This document shows positions 1 through 8,617 of a stretch of DNA of 64,000 nt, piece after piece. The stretch lies in NCBI GenBank assembly GCA_905479575.1, contig CAJQNB010000007.1:1-64000 (forward strand), read 5' to 3'. Source of the DNA: an uncultured Pseudophaeobacter sp. (lineage in GTDB: Bacteria; Pseudomonadota; Alphaproteobacteria; Rhodobacterales; Rhodobacteraceae). The notes beneath the pieces were generated by a model. That model worked only from the letters and a program-made list of their open reading frames with translations, had not been told where the DNA came from and made no database searches. A program made the position numbers and the translations under genes. Within the stretch, counting starts at the first letter, position 1; every line of letters starts with the position of its first letter.

Positions 1-139
1 CCACCGCCTCAACGAAACGCCGCGCAAGTGCCTTGGCTACCGGACGCCCGCTGAGGTCTTTGAAAGCAACCTGATGGAAATTCAGAACCGGTTGGAGTAA
101 AACGAGATATCAAGAACTGCACTTCACCGTGAGTTCACA
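1..139 (+). mobile_element. Right end of an IS30-family-like element with transposase C-terminus
   Basis: Positions 2-100 encode the last 32 residues of a transposase and a TAA stop. The segment RKCLGYRTPAEVF is typical of the C-terminus of IS30-family transposases. The following 39 bases (101-139) should hold the terminal inverted repeat; the other end lies left of the window, so the repeat cannot be confirmed. The minus-strand binding-protein gene loses its coding sequence at about position 140, which suggests the element inserted there and truncated it. Family assignment is from memory of the motif. Confidence 0.75.
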
Positions 140-1190
140 CAAAGGCAATCGTGCGGCCGGTCAGAGAGGTGTATTCCGTCGTCTCTAGTGCGGCGCGGAT
201 CGCGGTGCGGTCGCTCGATCCGGCACGTTTGACCGCATCGGCGATGATCTTCACCGCCTCATAGGCTTCGAAGCTCTGGTAGTTGGGCAGCTCGCCATAC
301 TTCGCTTCAAACGCCTCGACAAAGGCCTGGTTTTCGGGCGTGTCCAGATCGGCGGCGTAGGGGAAGACGCTTGTCGCCCCGTCGATTGCGCCCGAGGTAA
401 CCACCGTGTCGCGGATCTCATCAAAGGCGATCCGACCGGTGAGATGCGCAGGCAAGCCCATGCCGCGGAACTGGCGCAGGAAGTTGAGTTCGTCCGCGCC
501 GACAGCATATAGCGCGATGGCATCGGGTGCGGTATTGGCCAGTCGGGTCAGAAGCGTGGTGAAATCCGGCGTGTTCTGCTGAAAGAAATCGGCCGAAATG
601 ACTTCGACGCCTTTCGCCTCAAGGGCCGCGGCGATCGCCTCATGGCCGCCGCGCCCGTAATCTGTGTCCTCGCCGACAAATGCGACAGTGCCGATATCGC
701 CACTGGAGGCGATGTAATTGGCCATCGCCACGGCAAGCCCCACGTCGGAGGGGTTGATACGGAAGGTCCAATCATTGCCGCCGACACCGGATTTCTCGGT
801 GATGACCTTGGAGGTCGAGACCGCGACGACCAGCGGAACCTCTTCGCGTTTCACCATCGGCATGATCGCAAGCGTGACCGAACTGCACAGGGCGCCGATA
901 ATCGCCACAGGATCGTTCTGAAGCAGGTTTTCTACACTGGTCACACCCTGTGAGGGGTTGCATTGATTGTCCTGAGCATCGAGCGCAAGTGTTTGGCCAT
1001 CGACTCCGCCAGCGGCGTTCAGTTCAGCGATGGCCAGTTCCGCGCCCCACTTCTCGTGCTGGCCCAATGCGGCGACGCCGCCAGACAGCGGGGTGCTGAG
1101 GCCGATCCGCAGATCCTCTGCGAGGGCAGGGCTGAGGCCAAGGCCAAGCCCGGTGAAGGTCGCCGCAAGGGCAATAGTCTTCAGTTCCAT
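135..1190 (-). pseudogene. Branched-chain amino-acid-type ABC substrate-binding protein, C-terminally truncated
   Basis: The 351-residue product begins with a Sec signal peptide (cleavage predicted after the ALA at residues 22-24). It then shows the type I periplasmic binding fold of the LivK/Peripla_BP_6 family, including RIGLSTPLSGGVAALG near the mature N-terminus. Such proteins normally have about 370-400 residues and continue past the TGRTIAF motif. Here that motif is followed by one Val and a stop that lies in or beside the IS30-like end, so the last 30 or so residues are probably lost. No permease or ATPase genes of a Liv system are in the window. The GGAGAC-like stretch before the ATG at 1190 fits a ribosome site. 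The truncated protein may be inactive, but that is inference. Confidence 0.8.
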
Positions 1191-1207
1191 TGTTCGTCTC
1201 CCTGTAG

Positions 1208-1238
1208 TTTCCTATTTGGAAATTCAATTTCCTATTTG
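1208..1238. promoter_or_regulatory. Direct and inverted repeats in the divergent promoter region
   Basis: The 11-mer TTTCCTATTTG occurs at 1208-1218 and again at 1228-1238. The copies are exactly 20 bp apart, about two helical turns, in the gap between two divergent genes. The first copy is also part of an inverted repeat, TTTCC-N5-GGAAA (1208-1222). This is the layout of a two-site operator. No regulator gene lies beside it in the window. Confidence 0.4.
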
Positions 1239-1309
1239 TGAACTATCGTAGGCACGTTATAGCTCGCCTGTCAAACGGCACGTCGAAAATCGACATCGAA
1301 AGGCGAAAA

Positions 1310-2392
1310 ATGCAGCAGAAATCTAAGACTTCGGAGAGCGACGCTCATCAGTCGAACCAGTCGAATCAGTGGAAATCGTGGACCTGGCGCAGCGCGTTGC
1401 GCGCGCGCGGACGCAAAATTCTTTCCGGCCTGCCCGGTATCGGCCTGAGCCTGCTGGCGGGCGGCCTCGCGATCTGGGGCGCGAGGCACAGCCAATTTCC
1501 TGCGATGATGATTGCGCTGCTGCTCGGCGCGAGCTGCTGTTCGTTTCGCCGTAGTCTTCTGCTGGCGCCGGGGCTGAAGCTCACGGTTCGTGTGCTGACG
1601 AGGATCGGCGTGGCGCTGCTTGGGCTGCAGATCAGCGTCGCTACGGTGTTACAGCTTGGCGGTGGCAGCCTGCTCTTTCTTGTTGCGGCTACTGTGGCAA
1701 CCATCGGCCTGACGGTTCTGGCCGCGCCGCTGTTCGGCCAGAGGCGAGAGTTTGGTTTGCTGATCGGGGGTGCGACAGCGATCTGCGGCGCATCTGCGGC
1801 CCTGGCGATTTCGGCGGTGCTGCCCCCCTCCGAGCGGCTCAACCGGCAGCTGTCGTTTACGATCATGGCGGTGACGCTGCTCTCCACCGTTGCCATGGTC
1901 GCCTATCCCGCCGGGCTCCTGGCCCTGGGCTTTGGCGATGAGCGGGCAGGCTTCGTGCTGGGCGCCTCGATACATGACGTGGCACAGGTTGTCGGAGCGG
2001 GCTACGCGATGTCCGACACCGCAGGCGAAACGGCGGTCGTGGTCAAGCTCTTCCGGGTGATGCTGCTGTTTCCGCTGGTTTTTACCCTGGCCCATGTGAG
2101 CCGCCGCTCCGGCGGAGCAGGGGCGGCACCGCGCTTGCCGTTCTTTATCCTCGCCTTCCTCGCGGGTGTTGTGGTCAATACAACGGGCGTGGTCCCGGTC
2201 CCGCTGGTCGAGGCAACAACATTGATCTCTCAGCTGATGCTCACCGCATCGGTGTTCGCGGTCTGCGTGCTGACACCGTTTCTGGACGTGACGCGCGGGG
2301 GTCCGGCCCCCGCCGCGATGTCCGTGCTGGCCACACTCCTCATCCTCTGCCTTGCGCTCGCTGCTTCGATTTATCTCCCGTCCTTTCATTGA
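1310..2392 (+). CDS. YeiH-family (UPF0324) putative anion/sulfate exporter, integral membrane
   Basis: This is a 360-residue polytopic membrane protein of the YeiH/YadS family (PF03601), often annotated as a putative sulfate exporter. Visible family features are the RIGVALLGLQIS segment, GGATAICGASAALAISAVLPP in the core, and the GASIHDVAQVVGAGYAMSD stretch. About ten hydrophobic helices follow a basic cytoplasmic N-terminus. The frame stays open upstream to a GTG at 1238, but the ATG at 1310 has an AAAGGCG-like ribosome site at a suitable distance and is preferred. The transported substrate cannot be read from the sequence. It is divergent from the truncated binding-protein gene. Confidence 0.8.
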   Translation: MQQKSKTSESDAHQSNQSNQWKSWTWRSALRARGRKILSGLPGIGLSLLAGGLAIWGARHSQFPAMMIALLLGASCCSFRRSLLLAPGLKLTVRVLTRIGVALLGLQISVATVLQLGGGSLLFLVAATVATIGLTVLAAPLFGQRREFGLLIGGATAICGASAALAISAVLPPSERLNRQLSFTIMAVTLLSTVAMVAYPAGLLALGFGDERAGFVLGASIHDVAQVVGAGYAMSDTAGETAVVVKLFRVMLLFPLVFTLAHVSRRSGGAGAAPRLPFFILAFLAGVVVNTTGVVPVPLVEATTLISQLMLTASVFAVCVLTPFLDVTRGGPAPAAMSVLATLLILCLALAASIYLPSFH

Positions 2393-2402
2393 AGGGTATG
2401 GA

Positions 2403-2560
2403 GAGCGCGTCACACATCCAACTTACCAGCCAGACCCCTCGGTGCTTCGCCACGAACCCAAACATCACAGTTGGTCCTTGGCGAATTAGGCGCTCGCTCT
2501 TTTTAGGATATCCCGCTTCGCCTTCAGCTTGGACACCTCACGTCGAAGATATTTTGCGCA
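2403..2560 (-). mobile_element. IS3-family transposase scrap (orfA end and orfB start)
   Basis: Read on the minus strand, 2560-2470 encodes KYLRREVSKLKAKRDIL followed by a broken FAKDQL and a stop, matching the end of an IS3-family OrfA. From the ATG at 2465 the next frame gives MFGFVAKHRGVWLVSWMCDAL, the start of OrfB. A stop codon interrupts the OrfA part where a Tyr is usual, and OrfB is lost after about 21 codons. It is a dead remnant. No terminal repeats were found. Confidence 0.75.
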
Positions 2561-2897
2561 ATTTATGGGGTGGCGATGTGGACCTGAAACGCCATTTGGA
2601 TGATGTTTCAGTGAAAATACTCTGAAGGAAGATACAATGCCGGATTATTTGGTAAACTCCAATGCACAACCCAACGGTGATCATTAGGTGCATAGAAGCG
2701 ATGCGCTGGGTTGCCAAAATCCGGCATCCTCTTGGAACAGAGTTGCTCTCGGTTGGTATGCTGATTGTCGCTCAGCTGTATTTGCAGCAAGGGGAAAGGG
2801 CTATAATGCCAACGCCTGTTTCTATTGTGCTAACGCGTGTCACACGACCTGAAACGCGAGCCCAAAAAACCACTGAAACCCGCTTTATCTGTCACAT
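2561..2897. other. Non-coding stretch with an imperfect inverted repeat
   Basis: No convincing gene is present. The segment TGCCGGATTATTTGG at about 2639-2653 is echoed in inverted form by CCAAAATCCGGCA at about 2716-2728, with further partial complementarity between them, so a MITE-like or other mobile remnant is possible. Short open frames here resemble no family I know. Confidence 0.3.
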
Positions 2898-3416
2898 GGC
2901 CTTGTTGCACAAATCTTTCGAGGGATTCACTGCATGAATCCAGCATGATAGCTGGGAGGGATGAGCAGTTGGGCCCCTACGAAGTACAAGACCACGAATT
3001 GGTCGGCTTACAATGAAGCGCTGAGGCGGCGCGGTTCGCTGACGGTGTGGTTTGATCTAGATATGGTGTGGAAACCACCTCCGACTGAAAAACGTGGTCG
3101 GCAGCTGAGCTTCAACGATGCGGCGATCCAGACGTGCCTGACGATGAAGGTCCTGTTCGGTATGCCGCCGCTGTCATACCGCCACGCAAGAACGCAAAGC
3201 CTTGGCAACCAACGAGTCCCGGCGCCGTCGCCCGCAACGAAGCGCTGCGAGCCTCGAAGTACTTGGGCCGCGCCATCTGGCGACGGTGGAGCTGTTACCA
3301 CCCTCGGAGCCGTGTCGAAAGCAAGATGAACTGCATCAAGCTGCTCGGCCAATCCCTGATGCCCCGAGACTTCGAGCGCCAGGTCACCGAGCTGCGTTCA
3401 GCCCCCGATTTGTGCA
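2898..3416 (+). mobile_element. Internally deleted IS5-family element
   Basis: The left end GGCCTTGTTGCACAAATC (2898-2915) resembles a known IS5-type terminal repeat. The transposase starts at 2961 with YKTTNWSAYNEALRRRGSLT and runs in frame to about 3165. There it jumps, in another frame, to the C-terminal part (IPPRKNAKPW, RNEALRASKYLGRA, KLLGQSLMPRDFERQV) ending near 3400. A piece of roughly 150 residues is missing, so the enzyme is dead. The inner half of the right repeat, GATTTGTGCA, is at 3407-3416 and then stops abruptly where the IS110-like element begins. Confidence 0.75.
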
Positions 3417-3419
3417 TGT

Positions 3420-4796
3420 ATGGATGCCCCCGTTGGTGCAAGTGGTTTTTGAACGGCTCGAGCATGTGATCGGGTGCGGTCATGTATCAGGCCTTTCTCT
3501 GCGGCGTTGACATGGCCGCTGGCCGGTATGGCGATGCGCGGATCAGAGGCATATCAACAAACCGAGCTCATTGGCTCCTGCACAAATGTTGCGTTCTCTG
3601 ACCCGGATCTAATCGATCCTTTGCCCTTACTGTTCAGTGACCTCCTCACACTCCCGACGTGCCGGGACGGGTTGGTAAGGGCGGAGCGCTTAGGCCATCG
3701 CCGCCACCGGGCTCCGGTAATCCTCTTGTTTCGTCAGCATCGCCCATAGGGTACGCGCCATCTGGTTCGCCAGCGCGATCGCGACGACCATGCGTGGCTT
3801 GGGGGGCAGCAGGCATTTCAGCCAGCAGTTGTTCGGCGTATCAAGCCGCTCGACCGCCTGAAGAACGGCCATCGCACCCGAGACCAGCAGCCTGCGGATG
3901 TCGCGCTGCCCCATCTTCGAGGTCTGCCCGAGCTGCGGCTTGCCGCCCGTCGAGTGTTGATTTGGCACGAGCCCGAGCCAGGCGGCATAATCGCGCCCGC
4001 GCCGGAAGGTGGCCAGGTCAGGTGCAAATGTCTCAATCGCCAACGCCAAGACAGGGCCAACCCCCGGCATGGTTTGTGCGCGGCGCGCCAAATCGGCTTC
4101 CTTGGTAGTGCGCTTCATCTTTCCGTCAAGCTCCGCCATCCGAGCGGTCAGGCCATCAATCTGTGCCAGATACAGACGGCCAAGCTCTCGAACGTCGTCT
4201 GGCAGAGCTATGTCTTCTTCTGCGATGGCGTCTGCAAGCCGCTTGAGGTGGGCGGGGCCACGAGCCGCGACCAGGCCGTGCTCGGCCAAGTGTCCGCGCA
4301 AGGCGTTGATCATCTGAGTGCGCTGGCCGACAAACATCTACCGTGTTCGAAACAGCATGGCGCGCGCTTGCTGATCTTCCGTCTTCACGGGGACAAAACG
4401 CATGGTTGGGCGTAATGCTACCTCCACAATCGCCTCGGCATCCGTCACATCGATCTTCCGACGCTTCACGAAAGGTTTCACATAGTTCGGCGGGATCAAT
4501 CGCACGTCATGCCCGAGCGTCTCAAATTCGCGCCCCCACCCGTGTGTCGTGGCGCAAGCTTTCATGGCTACAATGCACCTCGGATGTTAGGCAATGAACG
4601 CGAGCAGCTGAGCCCGTGAAAGCTGCTTGCGGAACATGACAGATCCATCGTCGCGCGCGCCGTGCAAATGGAAAACGCGCTTTGCAAGATCAATCCCGAT
4701 AGTGGTAACTTCGGACATGGTTGCTCTCTCCTTCTGTGATGTCTTCAGAAAACATCACCTTGGCACATTGTGATGCCGGCGGGAGGGGGCATCCAT
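3420..4796 (-). mobile_element. IS110-family element (IS1111-like) with 12-bp subterminal repeats
   Basis: A DEDD-type transposase pseudogene (3690-4718) is bracketed by a perfect 12-bp inverted repeat, ATGGATGCCCCC at 3420-3431 and its complement at 4785-4796. Subterminal inverted repeats are known for the IS1111 branch of the IS110 family, and the 1.38-kb size fits. The boundary at 3417 coincides with the point where the IS5-type right repeat breaks off. True ends may lie a few bases outside the repeats. Confidence 0.6.
3690..4718 (-). pseudogene. IS110-family transposase with two in-frame stop codons
   Basis: From the ATG at 4718 the product starts MSEVTTIGIDLAKRVFHLHG, the RuvC-like (DEDD) N-terminus of IS110-family transposases. 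It continues through RRKIDVTDAEAI and RAMLFRTR, and the C-terminal half carries MPGVGPVLALAIETFAPDLATFR and AAWLGLVPNQHSTGGK (transposase_20 region). The frame of 343 codons is continuous, but two TAA/TAG codons interrupt it, one after FIA near codon 42 and one after RTR near codon 127. Family members have Asp or Glu near the second site, so it looks like a point mutation. Without readthrough no full transposase is made. Confidence 0.8.
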
Positions 4797-4815
4797 GCCA
4801 TCAACAAAACCCGAT

Positions 4816-5721
4816 TTAAGAGTCGAGCCGCATCATTCGAAGAGCGCGCCCAATTACATCGCAAAGGTGCCGCTTCGCTGGATCAATGCCATGAGTTGCG
4901 GACACCAGCAAGCCGATCCGTATGTCATTGAGCCCTTCTTGTACCAAAGGAATAAATTTTAGCTTCCCCGCCTCTATCTCGTCAATAAAGCCAATTTTTG
5001 TGTAAAGGCCGATTCCCTGATTATCGAGGATCATTTGCTTCGCAACGATGAGTGCGTTGGTAAAAACATGTGTTGATAGCGGTGGAGTGATAGTCGAGAC
5101 GACCTGATCGATGATGGAATTGCGACCACGGGCGTCGAGAGTGCGTACCAGACGATAGCTGGCGATATCGTCGATGGTAACGCTGTTGCGTTCGGCCACC
5201 GGGTGATCGCTACGGACGATTATACCGAACGGCGCGGATTTTTCGGAAATCACCCGTACATCAGGGTGTAGGTCCAATAAGAACGAGATGCCAATATCTG
5301 TGCTGCCCTCAGCGACGGATTTCATCACATCGTCAGGCAGTGCGGTAGTGACGGAGATGGAGATATCAGGGAAAGTTTGGCTGAACTGATGCAATGCCTG
5401 AGGTAAAATTCCAAATGCCACTGAATCTATCGTTTCAACTTTAAGGTGGCCGGTTCGCAAATCGCGCAGGTCATCGATTAGGATACGAGTGCGCTCATAG
5501 TCGTGCAGGGTCTTGCGACAGTGCTCCAAAAGGATGCTGCCGATTCCTGTCAGCTCAACGCCCTCCGGCGTGCGGTCAAAAACGGCGACCCCGAGCTGTT
5601 TCTCAACGCTTAGTATTTTGCGATTTACCGAGGTTGAGGACACATTCAGAACTGTTGCGGCTTTGCGGATCGACCCCTGACGCGCAACTTCATCAAAGTA
5701 TTTCAGAAAGTTAGAGTGCAA
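4816..5721 (-). CDS. LysR-family transcriptional regulator
   Basis: The protein has the usual LysR layout of an N-terminal winged helix-turn-helix (FLKYFDEVARQGSIRKAATVL, then VFDRTPEGVELTGIG) and a C-terminal periplasmic-binding-like effector domain. I chose a TTG start at 5721 because it has a GGAG seven bases upstream and gives 301 residues, the normal family length. The frame is open further upstream to 5829, including an ATG at 5790 with a badly spaced ribosome site. The gene is divergent from the transporter and catabolic operon starting at 5872 and is the obvious candidate regulator of it. Its sequence is less GC-rich than the neighbours, which could mean separate ancestry. Confidence 0.8.
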   Translation of the reverse strand: MHSNFLKYFDEVARQGSIRKAATVLNVSSTSVNRKILSVEKQLGVAVFDRTPEGVELTGIGSILLEHCRKTLHDYERTRILIDDLRDLRTGHLKVETIDSVAFGILPQALHQFSQTFPDISISVTTALPDDVMKSVAEGSTDIGISFLLDLHPDVRVISEKSAPFGIIVRSDHPVAERNSVTIDDIASYRLVRTLDARGRNSIIDQVVSTITPPLSTHVFTNALIVAKQMILDNQGIGLYTKIGFIDEIEAGKLKFIPLVQEGLNDIRIGLLVSATHGIDPAKRHLCDVIGRALRMMRLDS

Positions 5722-5871
5722 GACGATGCTCCGATTTTGGGGTGGTGCATTATTTGCACCGCTGCGGGTAAATATTGATCCTTCCTGCATCGCCTTCCAC
5801 AGACGTAGTGTCAAATGTGAACAAGGCATACAGAGACAAGCAACTAAAATACGACCAACGGGAGATCATCA

Positions 5872-6915
5872 ATGACACGACCTTCTTTCTTCGAGATGAA
5901 CCGGCGCGCGCTGCTGAAATCTATGGCTGCTTTCGGCGGTGCTGCCACCACCGGCACCTTCGTGGGCATCGAAAAAGCTTTTGCGCAGGATACATTCAAC
6001 GTGACCCTGCAGTTGGGCTGGTTGGCCACAAATGGGATTTTGGGCGAAGTCGTCGCCGACGAGAAAGGCTTCTTTGCCGAAGAGGGGCTGAGCCTTGATA
6101 TTGTCGCTGGCGGCCCGAATGTTGATGGTGTCGCGTCGGTTGCATCTGGCCGCGCCAATCTGGGTCAAATCTCGTCCAGCCCGTCTCTGATGCTGGCGCG
6201 CTCTGCGGGGTTGCCTGTCAAATGTATCGCCGCCGGGTATCAACAGCACCCGTTCACCTATTTCTCGCTCAAAAGTAATCCGGTGAACACCCCACAGGAT
6301 CTGGTTGGCAAACGGGTTGCGACCAATGGCACCGCCCGCATCCTGCTGCGCGCTTTGCTGGCCACGAACGGCATTTCCGAGGATGATGTCGAGATCATGG
6401 TCATGGGGTCGGATATGGCGCCGCTGATGACCGGGCAGGTCGATGTGGTGACGGGGTGGAAGACAAACACCAGCGCCCTTGCCGTCCTGGGCGACCAGCG
6501 CAACGATATGACGCTCTGGGATGCCGGCATCCAGCTTTATGCCAACCCTTATTACGTCACCGACGAGACGCTGAACGCGCACCCCGAGCAGGTCAACGGC
6601 ATGATCCGTGCGATTGCCAAGGGCTGGGGCTATGCGCATGAGAACCGCGAAGAAGCCGTCGACATGCTGGTCAAGCGCTATCCCAACATGGACCGCGCAA
6701 AGGAAATGGAAACCATCGACCTCGTGCTCGACTATTCCTTTAACAAAGAGACCGCTGCGAAAGGCTGGGGCACGATGACCCCGGAAAATTGGCAAGCCCA
6801 GATCGACATCTATGACCAGCTCGGCCAGTTTGAAAATGGCGCGCCTTCGCTCGAAGACGTGATGACCCTCTCCGTGCTCGAAGCCATCGAGGCCGCACGT
6901 CCCAAATACGGATGA
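5872..6915 (+). CDS. NitT/TauT-family ABC transporter substrate-binding protein, Tat signal
   Basis: The 347-residue product has a twin-arginine signal (MNRRALLK at residues 9-16, cleavage likely after AFA at 36-38). It is followed by an NMT1/THI5-like (SsuA-type) binding fold: LGWLATNGILGEVVADEKGFFAEEGL, then the central ASGRANLGQISSSPSLMLAR. Export by Tat means it folds before crossing the membrane. Family members bind aliphatic sulfonates, nitrate, pyrimidine precursors or aromatic acids, and the ligand here cannot be deduced. It is the first gene of an operon with an ATPase and permease directly downstream, and LysR is divergent upstream. Confidence 0.85.
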   Translation: MTRPSFFEMNRRALLKSMAAFGGAATTGTFVGIEKAFAQDTFNVTLQLGWLATNGILGEVVADEKGFFAEEGLSLDIVAGGPNVDGVASVASGRANLGQISSSPSLMLARSAGLPVKCIAAGYQQHPFTYFSLKSNPVNTPQDLVGKRVATNGTARILLRALLATNGISEDDVEIMVMGSDMAPLMTGQVDVVTGWKTNTSALAVLGDQRNDMTLWDAGIQLYANPYYVTDETLNAHPEQVNGMIRAIAKGWGYAHENREEAVDMLVKRYPNMDRAKEMETIDLVLDYSFNKETAAKGWGTMTPENWQAQIDIYDQLGQFENGAPSLEDVMTLSVLEAIEAARPKYG

Positions 6916-6922
6916 TTGACCA

Positions 6923-7732
6923 ATGCCATCGATAGTTGAAACTCAAGCCACGCCTGTCGGAACTCCGACTGGCCCAATCGCCGCCTCTCTGAAAGACGCC
7001 TCCGTCAAATTTGGCTCCTTCACGGCCATTCGCGGGATGTCGATCGATATCGAAGAGGGCGCGTTCTATACCATTCTGGGCCCCTCGGGCTGTGGCAAGT
7101 CAACAATGCTGCGGCTGGTATCGGATCTGATCCCGGCTGCCTCGGGCGATGTGTCGATCTTTGGCAAGTCGACCGAAGAGGCCCGGCTGGCGCGCGAGTT
7201 CGCTTTTGTCTTTCAGGATGCGACCCTGTTGCCCTGGCGGTCGGCGCTCAAGAACGTTGAACTGCCTCTTGAGATCGGACGCCGACGGGGCATCAAGCTC
7301 CCCATTGGCAACAAGACCCCGCGCGAGCTTTTGAAACTTGTGGGGCTTGAGGGCCGAGAAGACGCGCTGCCGCATGAGCTTTCGGGCGGGATGCGCCAGC
7401 GGGTGGCGATTGCCCGGGCGCTGGTCTGTCAGCCCAAGCTGCTGCTGATGGATGAGCCCTTTGGCGCGCTGGATGAGATGACCCGCGATCACCTGAACCT
7501 ACAGCTGCTGAAGATCTGGGAAGAGACCGGGGTCACGATCCTGTTTGTGACCCACTCGATCCCCGAGGCGGTGTTTCTGGGCCAAAAGGTGATGATGTTG
7601 CAGGCCCACCCCGGGCGCCTGCGCGAGGTGGTCGACATTGATTTGCCGAGCCCGCGCACAATCGAACAGCGCGATACGCAGGAATTCGTTCAATATTCCG
7701 CCTATCTGCGCAAGCTGCTGGAGACTTGCTGA
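6923..7732 (+). CDS. ABC transporter ATP-binding protein (TauB/SsuB type)
   Basis: This 269-residue ATPase energises uptake of the ligand of the preceding binding protein. Walker A is GPSGCGKST at residues 53-61, the Q-loop FQDATLLPW starts near 97, the signature LSGGMRQR is at 153-160 and Walker B LLLMDEPF at 173-180, followed by the expected GALDE. The H-loop is FVTHSI. The C-terminus continues about 70 residues past Walker B, as in TauB and SsuB. It begins seven bases after the binding-protein stop and overlaps the permease gene by one base (TGATG). Confidence 0.9.
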   Translation: MPSIVETQATPVGTPTGPIAASLKDASVKFGSFTAIRGMSIDIEEGAFYTILGPSGCGKSTMLRLVSDLIPAASGDVSIFGKSTEEARLAREFAFVFQDATLLPWRSALKNVELPLEIGRRRGIKLPIGNKTPRELLKLVGLEGREDALPHELSGGMRQRVAIARALVCQPKLLLMDEPFGALDEMTRDHLNLQLLKIWEETGVTILFVTHSIPEAVFLGQKVMMLQAHPGRLREVVDIDLPSPRTIEQRDTQEFVQYSAYLRKLLETC

Positions 7733-8538
7733 TGACCGCCATTGAGAACAGTCAGGCTGCCGACCCGGAGCTTGACGTCGAACGCGCCCTCGAAAGGCGC
7801 CAGAAAATGCTGGCCATCGCCGTGCCCTTGGGCACCGCAGTGGGTCTGATCCTGCTCTGGCAAATTGGTGTCCGCCTGTTCGCCGTGCCTACCTATATCG
7901 CGCCCGCGCCGACGGATGTGGCCTATGCGCTGGTCGACAAGTTTCCGATCCTCTTGGCCAACTTCTGGCCGACACTTTACGAAAGTGTGCTCGGGTTCGT
8001 TGTGGGCAATATCGCGGCGGTGCTGATCGCGGTAGCCTTTGTCCACAGCCGCACGGTGGAGCGGGCCTTCTTCCCGATCGCGGTTTTTGTGAACACCATT
8101 CCGATCCTCGCTATCGCGCCGATCTTGGTGCTGATCTTTGGGCCGGGCCTGACGGCCAAGGTAGTGATCGCGGCACTGATCTGTTTCTTCCCGACGCTGG
8201 TGAATATGGTCCGCGGCTTGCAGGCCGTCAGCCCACAGGCGCTGGAACTGGCCCGTATCCTGTCGGCCTCCAAATCCGAGATCTTCTGGAAGATCCGGCT
8301 GCCATCGTCGCTGCCCTTTCTGTTCTCTGCGCTGAAAATCGCAGCGACCACCAGTGTCATCGGGGCGATTGTCGGCGAATGGGTCGGGGCTGATATGGGC
8401 CTTGGGGCGCTGATCATCGACGCCACCTTCAACTTCAACTCACCCTTGCTCTATGCCACCGTCTTTATGTCCTCAGGACTGTCGGTACTGATGTTCGCGA
8501 CCGTATCGATCGTCGAACGTCTGGTTGTGCGCTGGTAA
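7732..8538 (+). CDS. ABC transporter permease (TauC/SsuC type)
   Basis: The product is a 268-residue inner-membrane permease with about six helices. The family EAA loop is visible as ARILSASKSEIFWKIRLPSSLPF, the contact site for the ATPase. The ATG at 7732 shares its A with the TGA of the ATPase gene, so translation is probably coupled. Together with the two genes upstream it forms a complete importer of the NitT/TauT type. About 80 bases separate it from the oxidoreductase gene, so the catabolic genes may share the transcript or have a second promoter. Confidence 0.9.
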   Translation: MTAIENSQAADPELDVERALERRQKMLAIAVPLGTAVGLILLWQIGVRLFAVPTYIAPAPTDVAYALVDKFPILLANFWPTLYESVLGFVVGNIAAVLIAVAFVHSRTVERAFFPIAVFVNTIPILAIAPILVLIFGPGLTAKVVIAALICFFPTLVNMVRGLQAVSPQALELARILSASKSEIFWKIRLPSSLPFLFSALKIAATTSVIGAIVGEWVGADMGLGALIIDATFNFNSPLLYATVFMSSGLSVLMFATVSIVERLVVRW

Positions 8539-8617
8539 GCTAATAAACTGAAAAAAAACGTAAATTGCACTGCTTGCGGCCCGAGGGCCAGGCAGGGTAC
8601 CGAGAGGAGTACGTCTC

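Noticed and set aside
3417..3689. A chromosomal gene fragment between the IS5 and IS110 pieces
   Set aside because: The stretch falls inside the 12-bp repeats of the IS110-type element and is best read as its non-coding end.
3690..4718. Recoding (selenocysteine or pyrrolysine) of the in-frame stops of the IS110 transposase
   Set aside because: The stops are TAA and TAG in a dead-element neighbourhood, and no recoding structure is seen. Simple decay is more likely.
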